From the NCBI RefSeq assembly GCF_014650755.1, contig NZ_BMVO01000037.1, positions 1-35,737 of the forward strand: a stretch of DNA of 35,737 bases, given 5' to 3'. Origin of the DNA: Streptomyces chryseus. Its GTDB lineage: Bacteria; Actinomycetota; Actinomycetes; Streptomycetales; Streptomycetaceae. A program made the position numbers and the translations under genes. Shown in pieces: positions 15,909-24,000 of this stretch. Numbering within the stretch: the stretch's first letter is position 1; every line of letters begins with the position of its first letter. Below the pieces are notes generated by a model. It was not told the origin of the DNA, did not search any database, and was given only the letters and a program-made list of their open reading frames with translations.

Positions 15909-16535
15909 TCAGCTCGTGCCGAGCAGCTTGTTCATGCGCTCGATCTCGGCGCTCTGCGAGGCGATGATGTCGCCGGCCATGTCCTTGGCGGGCTGGTAGG
16001 CACCGTCGGACTGCTCGGTCTTGGCCATCTCGATCGCGCCTTCGTGGTGCTTGATCATCATCTCCATGAAGGCGGTACCGAACGCCTTGCCGGAGGACTT
16101 CTCCAGCTTGTCCATCTCCTCGGGCGTCATCATCCCGGACATGGAGTGCCCGCCGTGCTCCGCGCTCTCGTCCTCCTTGGGCACGTCCTCGCCCCAAGAG
16201 GTGAGCCACCCGGACAGGGTCTTGATTTCCGGGTCCTGCGCCTTCTTGATCTCCGCGGCCAGTTTCTTGACCTCGGCGGACTGGGCACGGGTCTCCGCCA
16301 GCTCGGCCATCTCGACCGCCTGCCGGTGGTGCGGGATCATCCCCTTCGCGAAGGCCACGTCGGCGGCGTTCTGCTCGCCCTTGGCGGAGGCTGGTGCGCT
16401 GGGCGAGGCGGTCCTGTCGTGGCCGTCATGGCCGGTCGAGCTGTCGTTGCCCCCGCAGGCGGCGAGTACGACAGCGGCGGTGGCCGCAGCCGCAACAGCG
16501 GCGGCGCGGCGGATCAGGGAACGGCGTGCGGTCAT
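15909..16535 (-). CDS. DUF305 copper-associated lipoprotein
   Basis: This 208-residue protein has a twin-Arg-like basic N-terminus and a lipobox VVLAAC (Cys ~27). A His-rich linker (GHDGHDRT) precedes two DUF305 helical repeats with the signature His pairs: MIPHHRQAVEMAEL at about 66-79 and MMIKHHEGAIEMAKTEQ at about 160-176. Met-rich patches (MSGMMTPEEM) lie between them. DUF305 proteins are ferritin-like helical bundles that sit outside the membrane and are linked to copper handling. AGGAG stands just upstream of the ATG. It is followed by a terminator. The next gene upstream on the same strand is a DUF6153 protein, 85 bases away, so the two may be cotranscribed. Confidence 0.9.
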   Translation of the reverse strand: MTARRSLIRRAAAVAAAATAAVVLAACGGNDSSTGHDGHDRTASPSAPASAKGEQNAADVAFAKGMIPHHRQAVEMAELAETRAQSAEVKKLAAEIKKAQDPEIKTLSGWLTSWGEDVPKEDESAEHGGHSMSGMMTPEEMDKLEKSSGKAFGTAFMEMMIKHHEGAIEMAKTEQSDGAYQPAKDMAGDIIASQSAEIERMNKLLGTS

Positions 16536-16620
16536 GATGATGCAACTCCTGGGTCTGCACTGGTTCAGGCATGGCGCTCGCGGGCAGCCGCGACCGAGAG
16601 GCCGGGCTTGCCGGGGCCGC

Positions 16621-17049
16621 CTATATGCGCAGGAGTTGCAGTTCGCTCAACGAGGGCGGGGCCCGTCCGCCCAGCGTCGTCGTTCCCGCGGACGCGGGAA
16701 GAACCACTGCCGGGCACGTGACCACCCCGGCCAGGGCCGGCGCGGGAACCGCGGGTGCTCCGCTCGTTCCGCCAGCGGCACATGTGGCGTCAGCGTGTTC
16801 GGCATGCCCGCCGATGCCGCCCTCGTCATGACCGACGTGGACGCAGTCCTCGCATGCGGCCCCGCCGCCGTGCGAGGCAGCGGCGACCGTGACCGCATGG
16901 TGGTCAACCGCCACCGCAGAAGAAGACATCAGGGGAGCAACAGGGCCCAAGCCGTGCATGGCCAGCAGACCCACGAGTACGGCCAGAACCAGCAGCGCGT
17001 ACGCCCGCACCCCACCGGGCCGGTCCGCGCACCACGCCTGCTGACTCAT
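16621..17049 (-). CDS. DUF6153 family membrane protein
   Basis: This 142-residue protein has an N-terminal membrane helix (YALLVLAVLVGLLAMHGLGP, about 17-36). A His/Cys-containing outer region follows (VDHHAVTVAAASHGGG, CEDCVHVGHDEGGIGGHAEH), and then the family's usual tail APALAGVVTCPAVVLPASAG...LSELQLLRI. The loop could bind copper. No activity is assigned to the family. The ATG at 17049 is only six bases from a TAAGAT box, so the message is probably leaderless. It is the most upstream intact gene of the copper block. Confidence 0.82.
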   Translation of the reverse strand: MSQQAWCADRPGGVRAYALLVLAVLVGLLAMHGLGPVAPLMSSSAVAVDHHAVTVAAASHGGGAACEDCVHVGHDEGGIGGHAEHADATCAAGGTSGAPAVPAPALAGVVTCPAVVLPASAGTTTLGGRAPPSLSELQLLRI

Positions 17050-17055
17050 ACCCGC

Positions 17056-17061
17056 ATCTTA
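17056..17061 (-). promoter_or_regulatory. -10 box (TAAGAT) of the DUF6153 gene
   Basis: TAAGAT on the minus strand ends six bases before the ATG at 17049. This would place the transcript start at or next to the start codon. No good -35 box is visible. Confidence 0.45.
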
Positions 17062-17424
17062 ATCAGCCGGCCGGCAAGGCTGGCTACGCCCCACCCGGTG
17101 CCCCATCCGACCAGGCGCAAATCTCGTGACGCACGGCGAGCATCGGCAGACGCGCGCGACCTTCAACGCGCACGGCTGCCGAACGCGCCAGCACCGTGAC
17201 CGCATCACGGCCGCTGCCAGCGAAGGCCCTTTCCGCCGCCCACGGGCCGACTGTCGGGTACAAAGGAGCCGTGAGGCGGAGGGGACTGCGGGTCACTGCG
17301 CCGACTGCGGGTGGCGAAGCCGCCCGATGCGGGCTTCAAGCACTGCAAGGCACGCCCGCCCGCTGTCTCCAGCGCCGCCAAATGATCGAATCCGTGCTCG
17401 GAACCCGATCCCAGCGTCCTGGCT
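17062..17424. other. Intergenic region, no supported gene
   Basis: About 360 bases lie between the copper block and the tyrosinase remnant. A plus-strand GTG near 17271 follows AAAGGAG and reads VRRRGLRVTAP, which resembles the start of Fur-family proteins, but the similarity stops after a few residues. Nothing else is recognisable. Confidence 0.35.
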
Positions 17425-18028
17425 TCAGATGACCGGCTCGACGACGGGTGCGACGACTGCACCGTTCGTGTCGTAGGAGGGTGGGGTGACGACCGTGGGG
17501 TGCCGCGAGTCTTTCTGGTTTTCTGGCCGAAGGTGCTCGTTCTCCGGCGCGGCCCAGGGCCGGATCGACTGGACCCGTGGGTCGTCGGCCGGGTTGCTTG
17601 CCCACGGGTCGAGCGGCGTGCGAATCCCGGGTCCTAAACGGGGATGTTGGGGTCGACATCACTGTCGCCCTCGTCTCCGTAGACCTGAGCCGGGTCGAGC
17701 CGCTCAGCTCGGGCGGTCTGCCAGAGGGCGAAGAGCCGATCGACGTTGGAGTGCAGCAGGAACACGGACGGGTCGTGGAAGGGGAAGTGCGGATCCCCGC
17801 CAACAGTTCCACCCAACCAGCCGTGCATATTGTGCGCCCTCTCCAGACCCCGTCGGAACACGCGGTACTGCTGCCCCACGGGCGCGTTGTCGCTGGCAGT
17901 GACGATCGCAAGGTCATTGGGGGCCGGCGTTGGCCTCGGGACATCGCGCCAGATCTTGGGGTGCGCCGGATCTTCAGGCACAGGCACAGACGGCCCGGTG
18001 GTCTCGAAATTCGGAAACGGCGGCTTCG
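17425..18028 (-). pseudogene. Truncated, frameshifted tyrosinase
   Basis: The minus strand reads PPFPNFETTGPSVPVPEDPA and then the CuB half of a tyrosinase: RRGLERAHNMHGWLGG, followed by DPSVFLLHSNVDRLFALWQ, which holds the CuB histidines. The CuA half (about the first 150 residues) is missing. At about 17635 the frame hits TAG right after DVDPNIPV. Shifting by one base, it continues sensibly as GPGIRTPLDPWASNPADD and ends VVAPVVEPVI-stop at 17425. One indel and the lost N-terminus make it inactive. Tyrosinases are copper enzymes, which fits the neighbouring copper genes. Upstream it abuts a plus-strand HTH remnant at about 18029. Confidence 0.78.
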
Positions 18029-18029
18029 G

Positions 18030-18363
18030 ATGTTCACCGGCCGCAGCCGGGCGGCCATGGCCAGAGAGCTCGGCATGGCCGAGGAGACATACCGCCAGCT
18101 GGAGACGACCCGGCCACCACTGCCGGCTCAGCTCCGGCCACTACAACTACGCCCAGGACCGATGGATCGGCTGGCAGGAGTGAACGCCGCCGATCTTCGG
18201 CGTCACCGCCGACCGGCTCCTCGCCGCCGAGCAACACACCCAGGAGCACTACAAGGCCAAGCAAAGGAAGCAATGGCAGCGGTGGCGCGAGGCGGACCCC
18301 GACCGCTTGGCCGTGATCGAAGAGATGGGGCAGCGTCTGCGCGAGCAGCCGCCAGAGCGCTGA
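18030..18363 (+). pseudogene. Remnant of an HTH regulator gene
   Basis: The plus strand encodes FTGRSRAAMARELGMAEETY, a clear helix-turn-helix motif, without its N-terminal context. After a frame change near 18130 it continues NYAQDRWIGWQE, an in-frame TGA, and then TPPIFGVTADRLLAAEQHTQ and a charged helical tail ending at 18363. A frameshift, a nonsense codon and the missing 5' end make it dead. It looks like a plasmid or phage-type regulator. The left edge coincides with the cut end of the tyrosinase remnant. Confidence 0.6.
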
Positions 18364-18513
18364 TTCCGGTCCAAACAGCGTCAGGCATTCACCAGCGACC
18401 ACCGCGTTGGAGACGCCTGGCTCTGACCCGCCGCAAGCTTGCCGGGGGGGCACCGACGCCGGTCGATCGTCGGTCTGCAGGAAGACCGCCTGTACGCCCA
18501 GGAGGTGGCTCAT
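18364..18513 (-). pseudogene. Truncated third gene of a small coupled operon
   Basis: An ATG at 18513-18511 overlaps the TGA of the preceding gene (TGATG), the usual sign of coupled translation. The product starts MSHLLGVQAVFLQTDDRPAS and remains plausible for a few dozen residues. It then runs antisense into the HTH remnant at about 18363 and stops making sense. The 3' part has been lost at that junction. Family unknown. Confidence 0.45.
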
Positions 18514-18752
18514 CACCTGGCGCGCTCCGCACGCCGCTGGGCAAGAGCGGTGCGCGCCTGGTGCTCGTCGATGAGGAGGTCGAACTCCTCCCGGGCGACG
18601 CGCTGGGCGTCCCCCACGGTCGCGGCCGGGCCGCCCGGGCTGCGGGTGTGGGCGAGTTCGGCCGCGCCCAGGGCGAGCAACTGTTCGCGGTCATGCTGCG
18701 GGTACCGGTCGGCTGTATAGGTGGCAAGTACCCGCTGCCACACACCACTCAC
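18513..18752 (-). CDS. Small plasmid-type hypothetical protein
   Basis: This 79-residue, mostly helical, charged protein begins VSGVWQRVLATYTADRYPQH and contains REEFDLLIDEHQARTALAQR. The GTG start at 18752 overlaps the stop of the upstream 57-residue gene (GTGA), and GGGAGG lies just before it. Its stop overlaps the ATG of the next frame. Such chains of tiny overlapping genes are typical of Streptomyces conjugative plasmids and integrative elements. I do not recognise the family. Confidence 0.65.
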   Translation of the reverse strand: MSGVWQRVLATYTADRYPQHDREQLLALGAAELAHTRSPGGPAATVGDAQRVAREEFDLLIDEHQARTALAQRRAERAR

Positions 18753-18922
18753 CGGTCCTCCCAGTCTGATCCCGGTTCTGCGGGGGCTGTGCCTGCCTGT
18801 TCAGCGGCGCCAGCGTTCTCGTCCTCGCTGTCGGCGGGCCTCAGCCCGTACGGCCCTCGCTCACCAGGGCGCCTGGCCCCCACTGCCGCCGGCCCCTTGC
18901 GGCGCGACTCCTCCCCGATCAC
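18749..18922 (-). CDS. 57-residue protein at the head of a coupled operon
   Basis: From the GTG at 18922 the frame reads VIGEESRRKGPAAVGARRPG and continues through an acidic, Ala-rich segment to GSDWEDR-stop. GGAGG stands ten bases upstream. The frame upstream is closed by TGA three codons before the GTG, so the start is well fixed. The stop overlaps the next gene's GTG. It is short, but third-position GC and the four-base overlap argue that it is real. Function unknown. Confidence 0.55.
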   Translation of the reverse strand: MIGEESRRKGPAAVGARRPGERGPYGLRPADSEDENAGAAEQAGTAPAEPGSDWEDR

Positions 18923-18979
18923 TTCGCTTCACCCTCCAGTCCACGGCGGAACACCACTAGCCCCGCCCGTTCTTGGAGT

Positions 18980-18989
18980 GTTGTACAAC
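18980..18989. promoter_or_regulatory. Operator-like palindrome GTTGTACAAC
   Basis: A perfect 10-bp palindrome lies 58 bases upstream of the GTG that opens the coupled small-gene operon. TTGTACAA-type dyads serve as repressor sites for HTH regulators in actinobacterial plasmids. The remnant HTH gene nearby might once have encoded the partner. Confidence 0.4.
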
Positions 18990-19023
18990 TCACCGGCCCA
19001 CTGCAGGGGCAAGGCACGCAATG

Positions 19024-19037
19024 AGCGTTTTCAGCGT
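19024..19037. repeat. Left copy of inverted repeat AGCGTTTTCAGCGT
   Basis: These 14 bases reappear exactly, inverted, at 20988-21001. The inner flank matches a little further (GCC and CT after single mismatches). The two copies bracket the IS110 element and the IS5-family remnant. Confidence 0.75.
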
Positions 19038-19104
19038 TGCCTCTCCAGGGTGAGGACAGCTTTGGTGATGACGGTCATGCGGTCCTACCTTGTTCGCGGG
19101 TTGG

Positions 19105-19215
19105 ACGGGCCGTCGTAAGGTCCAGAGGCCCAGAGACACCGGGTATGGCTTTCATGCGGTTGCCCTCGATGGCTCCCCTAACCTGGCCGCCCGGTGTCTC
19201 ACGACGACTCGGCCG
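19105..19215 (+). ncRNA. Candidate bridge RNA of the IS110 element
   Basis: The non-coding stretch before the transposase can fold with an 11-bp perfect stem, GAGACACCGGG (19133-19143) against CCCGGTGTCTC (19191-19201), enclosing 47 bases. GTCGT/ACGAC lie just outside it. IS110-group elements are known to encode a structured bridge RNA in this position, whose loops choose target and donor DNA. Location and shape fit. Loop assignments were not attempted. Confidence 0.45.
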
Positions 19216-19317
19216 CTGATTAGGAGCTGCGAACGCCCGCGGGCGGATCGCTGAGTAGGACCACGCCGGCGAGGTCGTCCGGGAGAGCAGAGCTTCATCG
19301 AACGACCGGAGGAACTG

Positions 19318-20508
19318 GTGGCCCAGATCTGGGCGGGTACGGACATCGGCAAGACCCATCACCACTGTGTGGTCCTGAACACTGAGGGCGCACGACTGCT
19401 GTCGCGGCGTGTCCTGAACGACGAGCCGGAGCTCCTGGCCCTGCTTTCCGATGTGCTGGCCCTCGACGAGGATGTGGTCTGGGCGGTCGATGTCGCCGAC
19501 GGCATGGCCGCACTGTGGATCAGCGTGCTGCTCAACCACGGCCAGCACCTCGTCTACATACCCGGCCTGGCGGTCAATCGGGCTTCGGCCGGCTACCGGG
19601 GCACGGGCAAGACCGACGCCAAGGACGCCACCGTCATCGCCGACCAGGCCCGGATGCGCCGGGACCTGACGGTCCTGCGGCCGGACGACGAGCACGCCAT
19701 CGAGTTGCGGGTCCTCACCAACCGCCGGAGCGACCTGAACGCCGACCGCACCCGCCGGATCAACCGCCTTCGCGGTCAACTCACCGGAATCTTCCCGGCC
19801 TTGGAACGGATCCTCGACCTTGGCAACGCAGGTCCGCTGATTCTGCTCAGCGGCTACCAGACTCCCGCCGCCCTACGCCGGACCGGCGGGAAACGGCTGG
19901 CGACCTGGCTGCGGAACCGCAAGGTCCGCACCCCCGATGCCCTGGCCGAAGCAGCCCTCGAAGCGGCCGAGCGCCAGCACACCGCCGTCCCCGGGGAGAA
20001 GATCACCGCGCAGGTGATCCACACCCTGGCCAAAGAGGTGATGAGCCTCAACGAGCAGATCGCTGAGATCGACAAGCTCATCGCGGCCCGGTTTCGCGTC
20101 CACGAACTCGCCGAAGTGATCTCAAGCGTGCCCGGCATCGGCCCCCTGCTGGGGGCTGAGTTCCTCGCCGCCACCGCCGGCGACATGAGCCGCTACGGCA
20201 CCGCCGACCGCCTGGCCAGCCTTGCCGGAGTCGCCCCGGTTCCCCGGGACTCCGGCAACATCAGCGGCAACCTTCACCGGCCCAGGCGCTACCACCGAGG
20301 GCTGCAGCGCGTCTTCTACACCTCCGCGCTCATCAGCATCCGCACCTGCGACGCGTCGCGCCGGTTCTACGAACGCAAACGCGCTGAAGGAAAACGGCAC
20401 ACCCAGGCCGTGCTCGCCTTGGCCCGCCGACGCGTGAACGTCTTGTGGGCCCTCATCCGTGACGGACAGTGCTACCGAAGCGACCTCCCCGTCACTGCCG
20501 CGACTTGA
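19318..20508 (+). mobile_element. IS110 family transposase (intact)
   Basis: This 396-residue recombinase has an N-terminal DEDD/RuvC-like domain starting AGTDIGKTHHH (catalytic Asp ~9), with further acidic residues in VVWAVDVADG and GKTDAKDATVIADQAR. The C-terminal Transposase_20 domain (VISSVPGIGPLLGAEFLAAT...) contains the serine region APVPRDSGNISG. IS110 enzymes use both a Ser and the DEDD site with a guide (bridge) RNA. The GTG at 19318 has GGAGG just upstream. The reading frame is uninterrupted. The element's right end lies at about 20510, next to the 3' end of an IS5-type transposase. Confidence 0.92.
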
Positions 20509-20514
20509 CAACAC

Positions 20515-20875
20515 CATTAGGAGGTTGGGGCTGATGCGTGATCTGCGGAAGATCTGCCAGGCCTTCAGCCGTGCCATGCCGCGTTCGACCGGTGCCCTCG
20601 CCGCGGCCAGGGTCCGGTTGACGGTGCGCTGGGTGGGGGTGAGTCACCGCCCGGCGGCCGTTTGAGTCCAGTGGTGACCCAGGGACTGGCGCCCTGGTAG
20701 GCGCGGTCGGCGAGGATCGGGACGCCCTGGCGTTCGCAGATCCGGATGATGCGACGAGCGCCCGCTGGTGCGGCGGGAGTTTGCACCGTCGGTCACCCTC
20801 ACGGATGACGATGAACATCGTGACCCACTCGACGAGGGCATGTGGCAGGTCGAGTGCGGCAGGATAAGGAACCAA
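20515..20875 (-). pseudogene. Internally deleted IS5-family transposase
   Basis: The minus strand keeps the start of a familiar Streptomyces DDE transposase (PAALDLPHALVEWVTM...KLPPHQRALVA). It then jumps directly to the C-terminal third (RRIIRICERQGVPILADRAY) and, after another frame change, to the end (VNRTLAAARAPVERGMARLK...FRRSRISPNLL). About two thirds of the gene is gone and at least two frameshifts are present. The 3' end abuts IS110. Confidence 0.72.
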
Positions 20876-20987
20876 CGAGGATCCTTTGCCGGTGGGTTGA
20901 GACTTCGAACACCTCCCCCAACGGCACGGGGGCTTTGTGCGTTGCGGCCCTCACCTCGACCTCACCGGCGTCACCCGATCAGTGGCC

Positions 20988-21001
20988 ACGCTGAAAACGC
21001 T
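20988..21001. repeat. Right copy of the inverted repeat
   Basis: ACGCTGAAAACGCT is the exact reverse complement of 19024-19037. Together they could be ends of an older element into which IS110 has inserted, or two copies of a dispersed motif. Confidence 0.75.
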
Positions 21002-21096
21002 TACTGCTCTCTCCCGGACCCGCCGCTGGAGCCCGGGCGGTGCGAGACGGACGGGCGCCGGTAGCACGCCTGCGGATGCGGCCTGTGCGGCGGCGT

Positions 21097-24000
21097 TCAC
21101 GACGCGTCGCCCTCGCTCGTCACCGCCTTGTCCAGGAGCACCAGTTGGTCTCCCCTTCTGGCGATGAACGGCAGTTCCTCGTCCGGAAGGGCCGGGACAT
21201 CGCCGTCGCCGGGGAACAGGTGGTCCACCACCCGCATGGCGTACTCCGACACCAAGGGTGTGCTGATACCGATGATCAGGCCCAGCATCGTCTCGACCGC
21301 CGCGTCGCGGTCCCCCGCTCGGAGACTGGCCAGTCCCGCCTGCAGGGCCAGCAGCGGAGTGAACTCGGGAGCCAGGGTCCGGCCGGCCGACCAGGCGGCC
21401 TCGGCGGCGGCGCACGCCTGTTCGTGCCAACCGCTACGGCTCAAGGCCTCCGCCAGGTTGGCGGTGATCACCATCCGGCCCACCTGGTCGGCGGGCCCGC
21501 ACCGGTCGAGCGCCTCTTCGAGCAGGTCCACGGCCTCGACCATGTCGTTCCGGGCCATCGCCCGCATCCAGCCGGTGGTGTCACCGAACTCGATGAGGTC
21601 GATCACGTTCCTTCCGTCGGGCCCGTCGGGCCCGTGGGGGCGGCCACGGAGGTATCCGAGCCGGAAGGCGCGCCAGGTCGGGCGTGACAGGGACGGCAGC
21701 AAGGGCATCACGTCCGTGGCGCATTGGGCCGGTGTCGGCGGCCGGTCGAGATAACAAGCGTTGTGCGCGAGGATGACGGCGCACCCCCGCTCGGGTGACC
21801 AGGCGAAGCTCTCCCAGCGTGCGTCGCCCTGCAGGACACCGTTTCGGTGGCCGGTCGCGAGCAACTGAGCCACGCTGTAGGCGAGAACGCTCCGTCCGTC
21901 ACCCCTGCGTAGGCGTTCCTCGATGTGCGCGGACGATTCATCGTCGTCCCCCGGCGCCCACAGGTGCGCCCACTCCCGGAAGTCGGTGCGCACGGGCCGG
22001 GACCGCGACACAAGGCCGTCGGGCAGGGAGATGCCGTTGTCCGACAGCAGGTTGCGGAGGGTGGTCGCACCGGCGAGCAGGCATGGGAAAGCCTGAACGC
22101 CCAGGAGCGGTGGGAACAGCTCCCGCAGCTCGCCGGGCAGGGCGTCGAGGCCGGCGGTGACGCTCTCGTCGAAGACTTCGAGCGGCACCGCCGCACAGTC
22201 GCCGACGCGCTCCACCATGCCTTCGAGGTCGAAGAGCTCCGGGCGCTCCCCCGCGCGTTCTCTCCGCGGAGAGGGACGTTCCGGTACCAGCACCACCCCA
22301 CCACTCCGGCAGATCCGCCGTACGGTGGCCAGCCAGCGCTCGTGATCGGTGTCGTCGACCACGGTGGCCGCGACCGTCGCGGACCCGAAGGTCACGTCGG
22401 TCGCGTGAGTGTCGGCGGCCGGGCCGTCGGCTCGCGGCGGGACGGAGAACCGCTCGCTCCCGGCGACGCTCGGACGACCGGCCTCCGCGTTCTCCGGTAT
22501 CTTCGCGGCCGCGTCCGGAGTCCCCGTCTCGGACGGCATGGGCATGCCCGTCATGGCGAACAACGCCCGGCACAGCAGGAGCGACTGCTCCAGACGCGCC
22601 GGGTCGTCCGAGTCCTTGTTGACCTCTTCGAGCACCGCGGCGAAGACCTTGCGGGCTCCCGGATGGGCACGGTGCACGGGCGGGAGGAGACCGAACGCGG
22701 TCAGGCACTCGCGGACCGCCTCGTCGAGGTCGGACACATCCGCCCGTACCCGGTATCGGGCGAGCAGGGCGTTCGCCAGTTGCACGATCAAGTTCAGTCG
22801 GCGAGCGCGGTCCGCAGTCGTCTCGGGCAACGCTATCTCATCGCACTGATCGACCTCGGTCTCGGCCTCGGTCTCGACCTCACGGGCGAGGTCGACGGCT
22901 TCACGCAGCAAGCCCACGGCCTCGTCGAGATCACCGGGATCACCGGGATCACCGGGGGACGCGCCGGCGGACGCGAAGCCGAGCACCAGGGCCTCGCCCA
23001 GCACGGACAGGCCGATCAGCCGGACGACGGGCGCCTGCCCGCGGGCGACCACGTCGCGAGCGCACCGGACGGCCTCCCGGCGATCCGCGTCGTCCCCGGA
23101 CACCCGGAACCTGGACATATACACGGCGGCGGCGTGGGCCGAACACAGCGGACGGAACGGGTCGTCCGCCGCGAGGTGTCCGGCCAGGCGTCCCAGATCG
23201 GCGGCCGCCTTCGCCAGGCCCGCACGATCACGTGAGAGCAGTGCCGTCCCGGAGATGCCCAGGACCAACGGACCGTCCTCCGGCCGCACGGAGTCCGTCT
23301 CCGGACGGAGTTCCGCCGTGCGGGCGGCGAGTTCCGGGTCCACCAGACCCGGCGCGACCAAGTCCAGGGACATTCCCCAGATCCGCCCGAATGACTCGAA
23401 CGCCGCCAGCGACTCCCGCGCGCCCTGCTCCCTCGGCAGTTCCCGGCCCCGGCACCAGCGCAGCCAGGCGACCGCGTGCACCGCCGCCGCGGCCTCCACC
23501 CGGTCCCGGCCCGCCGCGTCGGCGAGTTCACCGATTCTCCGGGCCTCCTCGGACGCCCGGTCGTGCAGGACGGGCTCCGGATCGCGCAGTGCACGGTAGG
23601 CGCGCACGCGCCGGTCGACTTCCGCAGTGAGGGCGGACAGCTCCTCGTTCCCCGGCTCGTCCGGACGAGGGTCCGAGGCGACGAGCTCCCGCTCGACGGG
23701 CCCTATGGCGCCCCCGGGAACGCGAGGGAGCCGTGGTGCCTCCGGGCGGTGAGGGCTCGACCGCGGGACCGGAACGGCCGGTGCCTCCTCGGGAAGCGCC
23801 GGAGAGGCCTTGTCGAGTTCGTTGCGGATGTCGGTCAGACGCTCGGCGAGATCCGGGTGCTCGGCCGACAGTCTCGTGAGATCACCGCGCACGGCAAGAA
23901 GTTGACTCCACATCACCGCCCGCCCCTGCTCGAGTTGTTCCACGGCGCGCGGGAGCCGGAGAGCGTCGACGGCGGCCGCGGCGGCGTCGCGCACCAGCCC

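Noticed and set aside
17255..17310. Fur-family N-terminus (VRRRGLRVTAP after AAAGGAG)
   Set aside because: Similarity ends after about ten residues and no Fur metal-binding residues follow.
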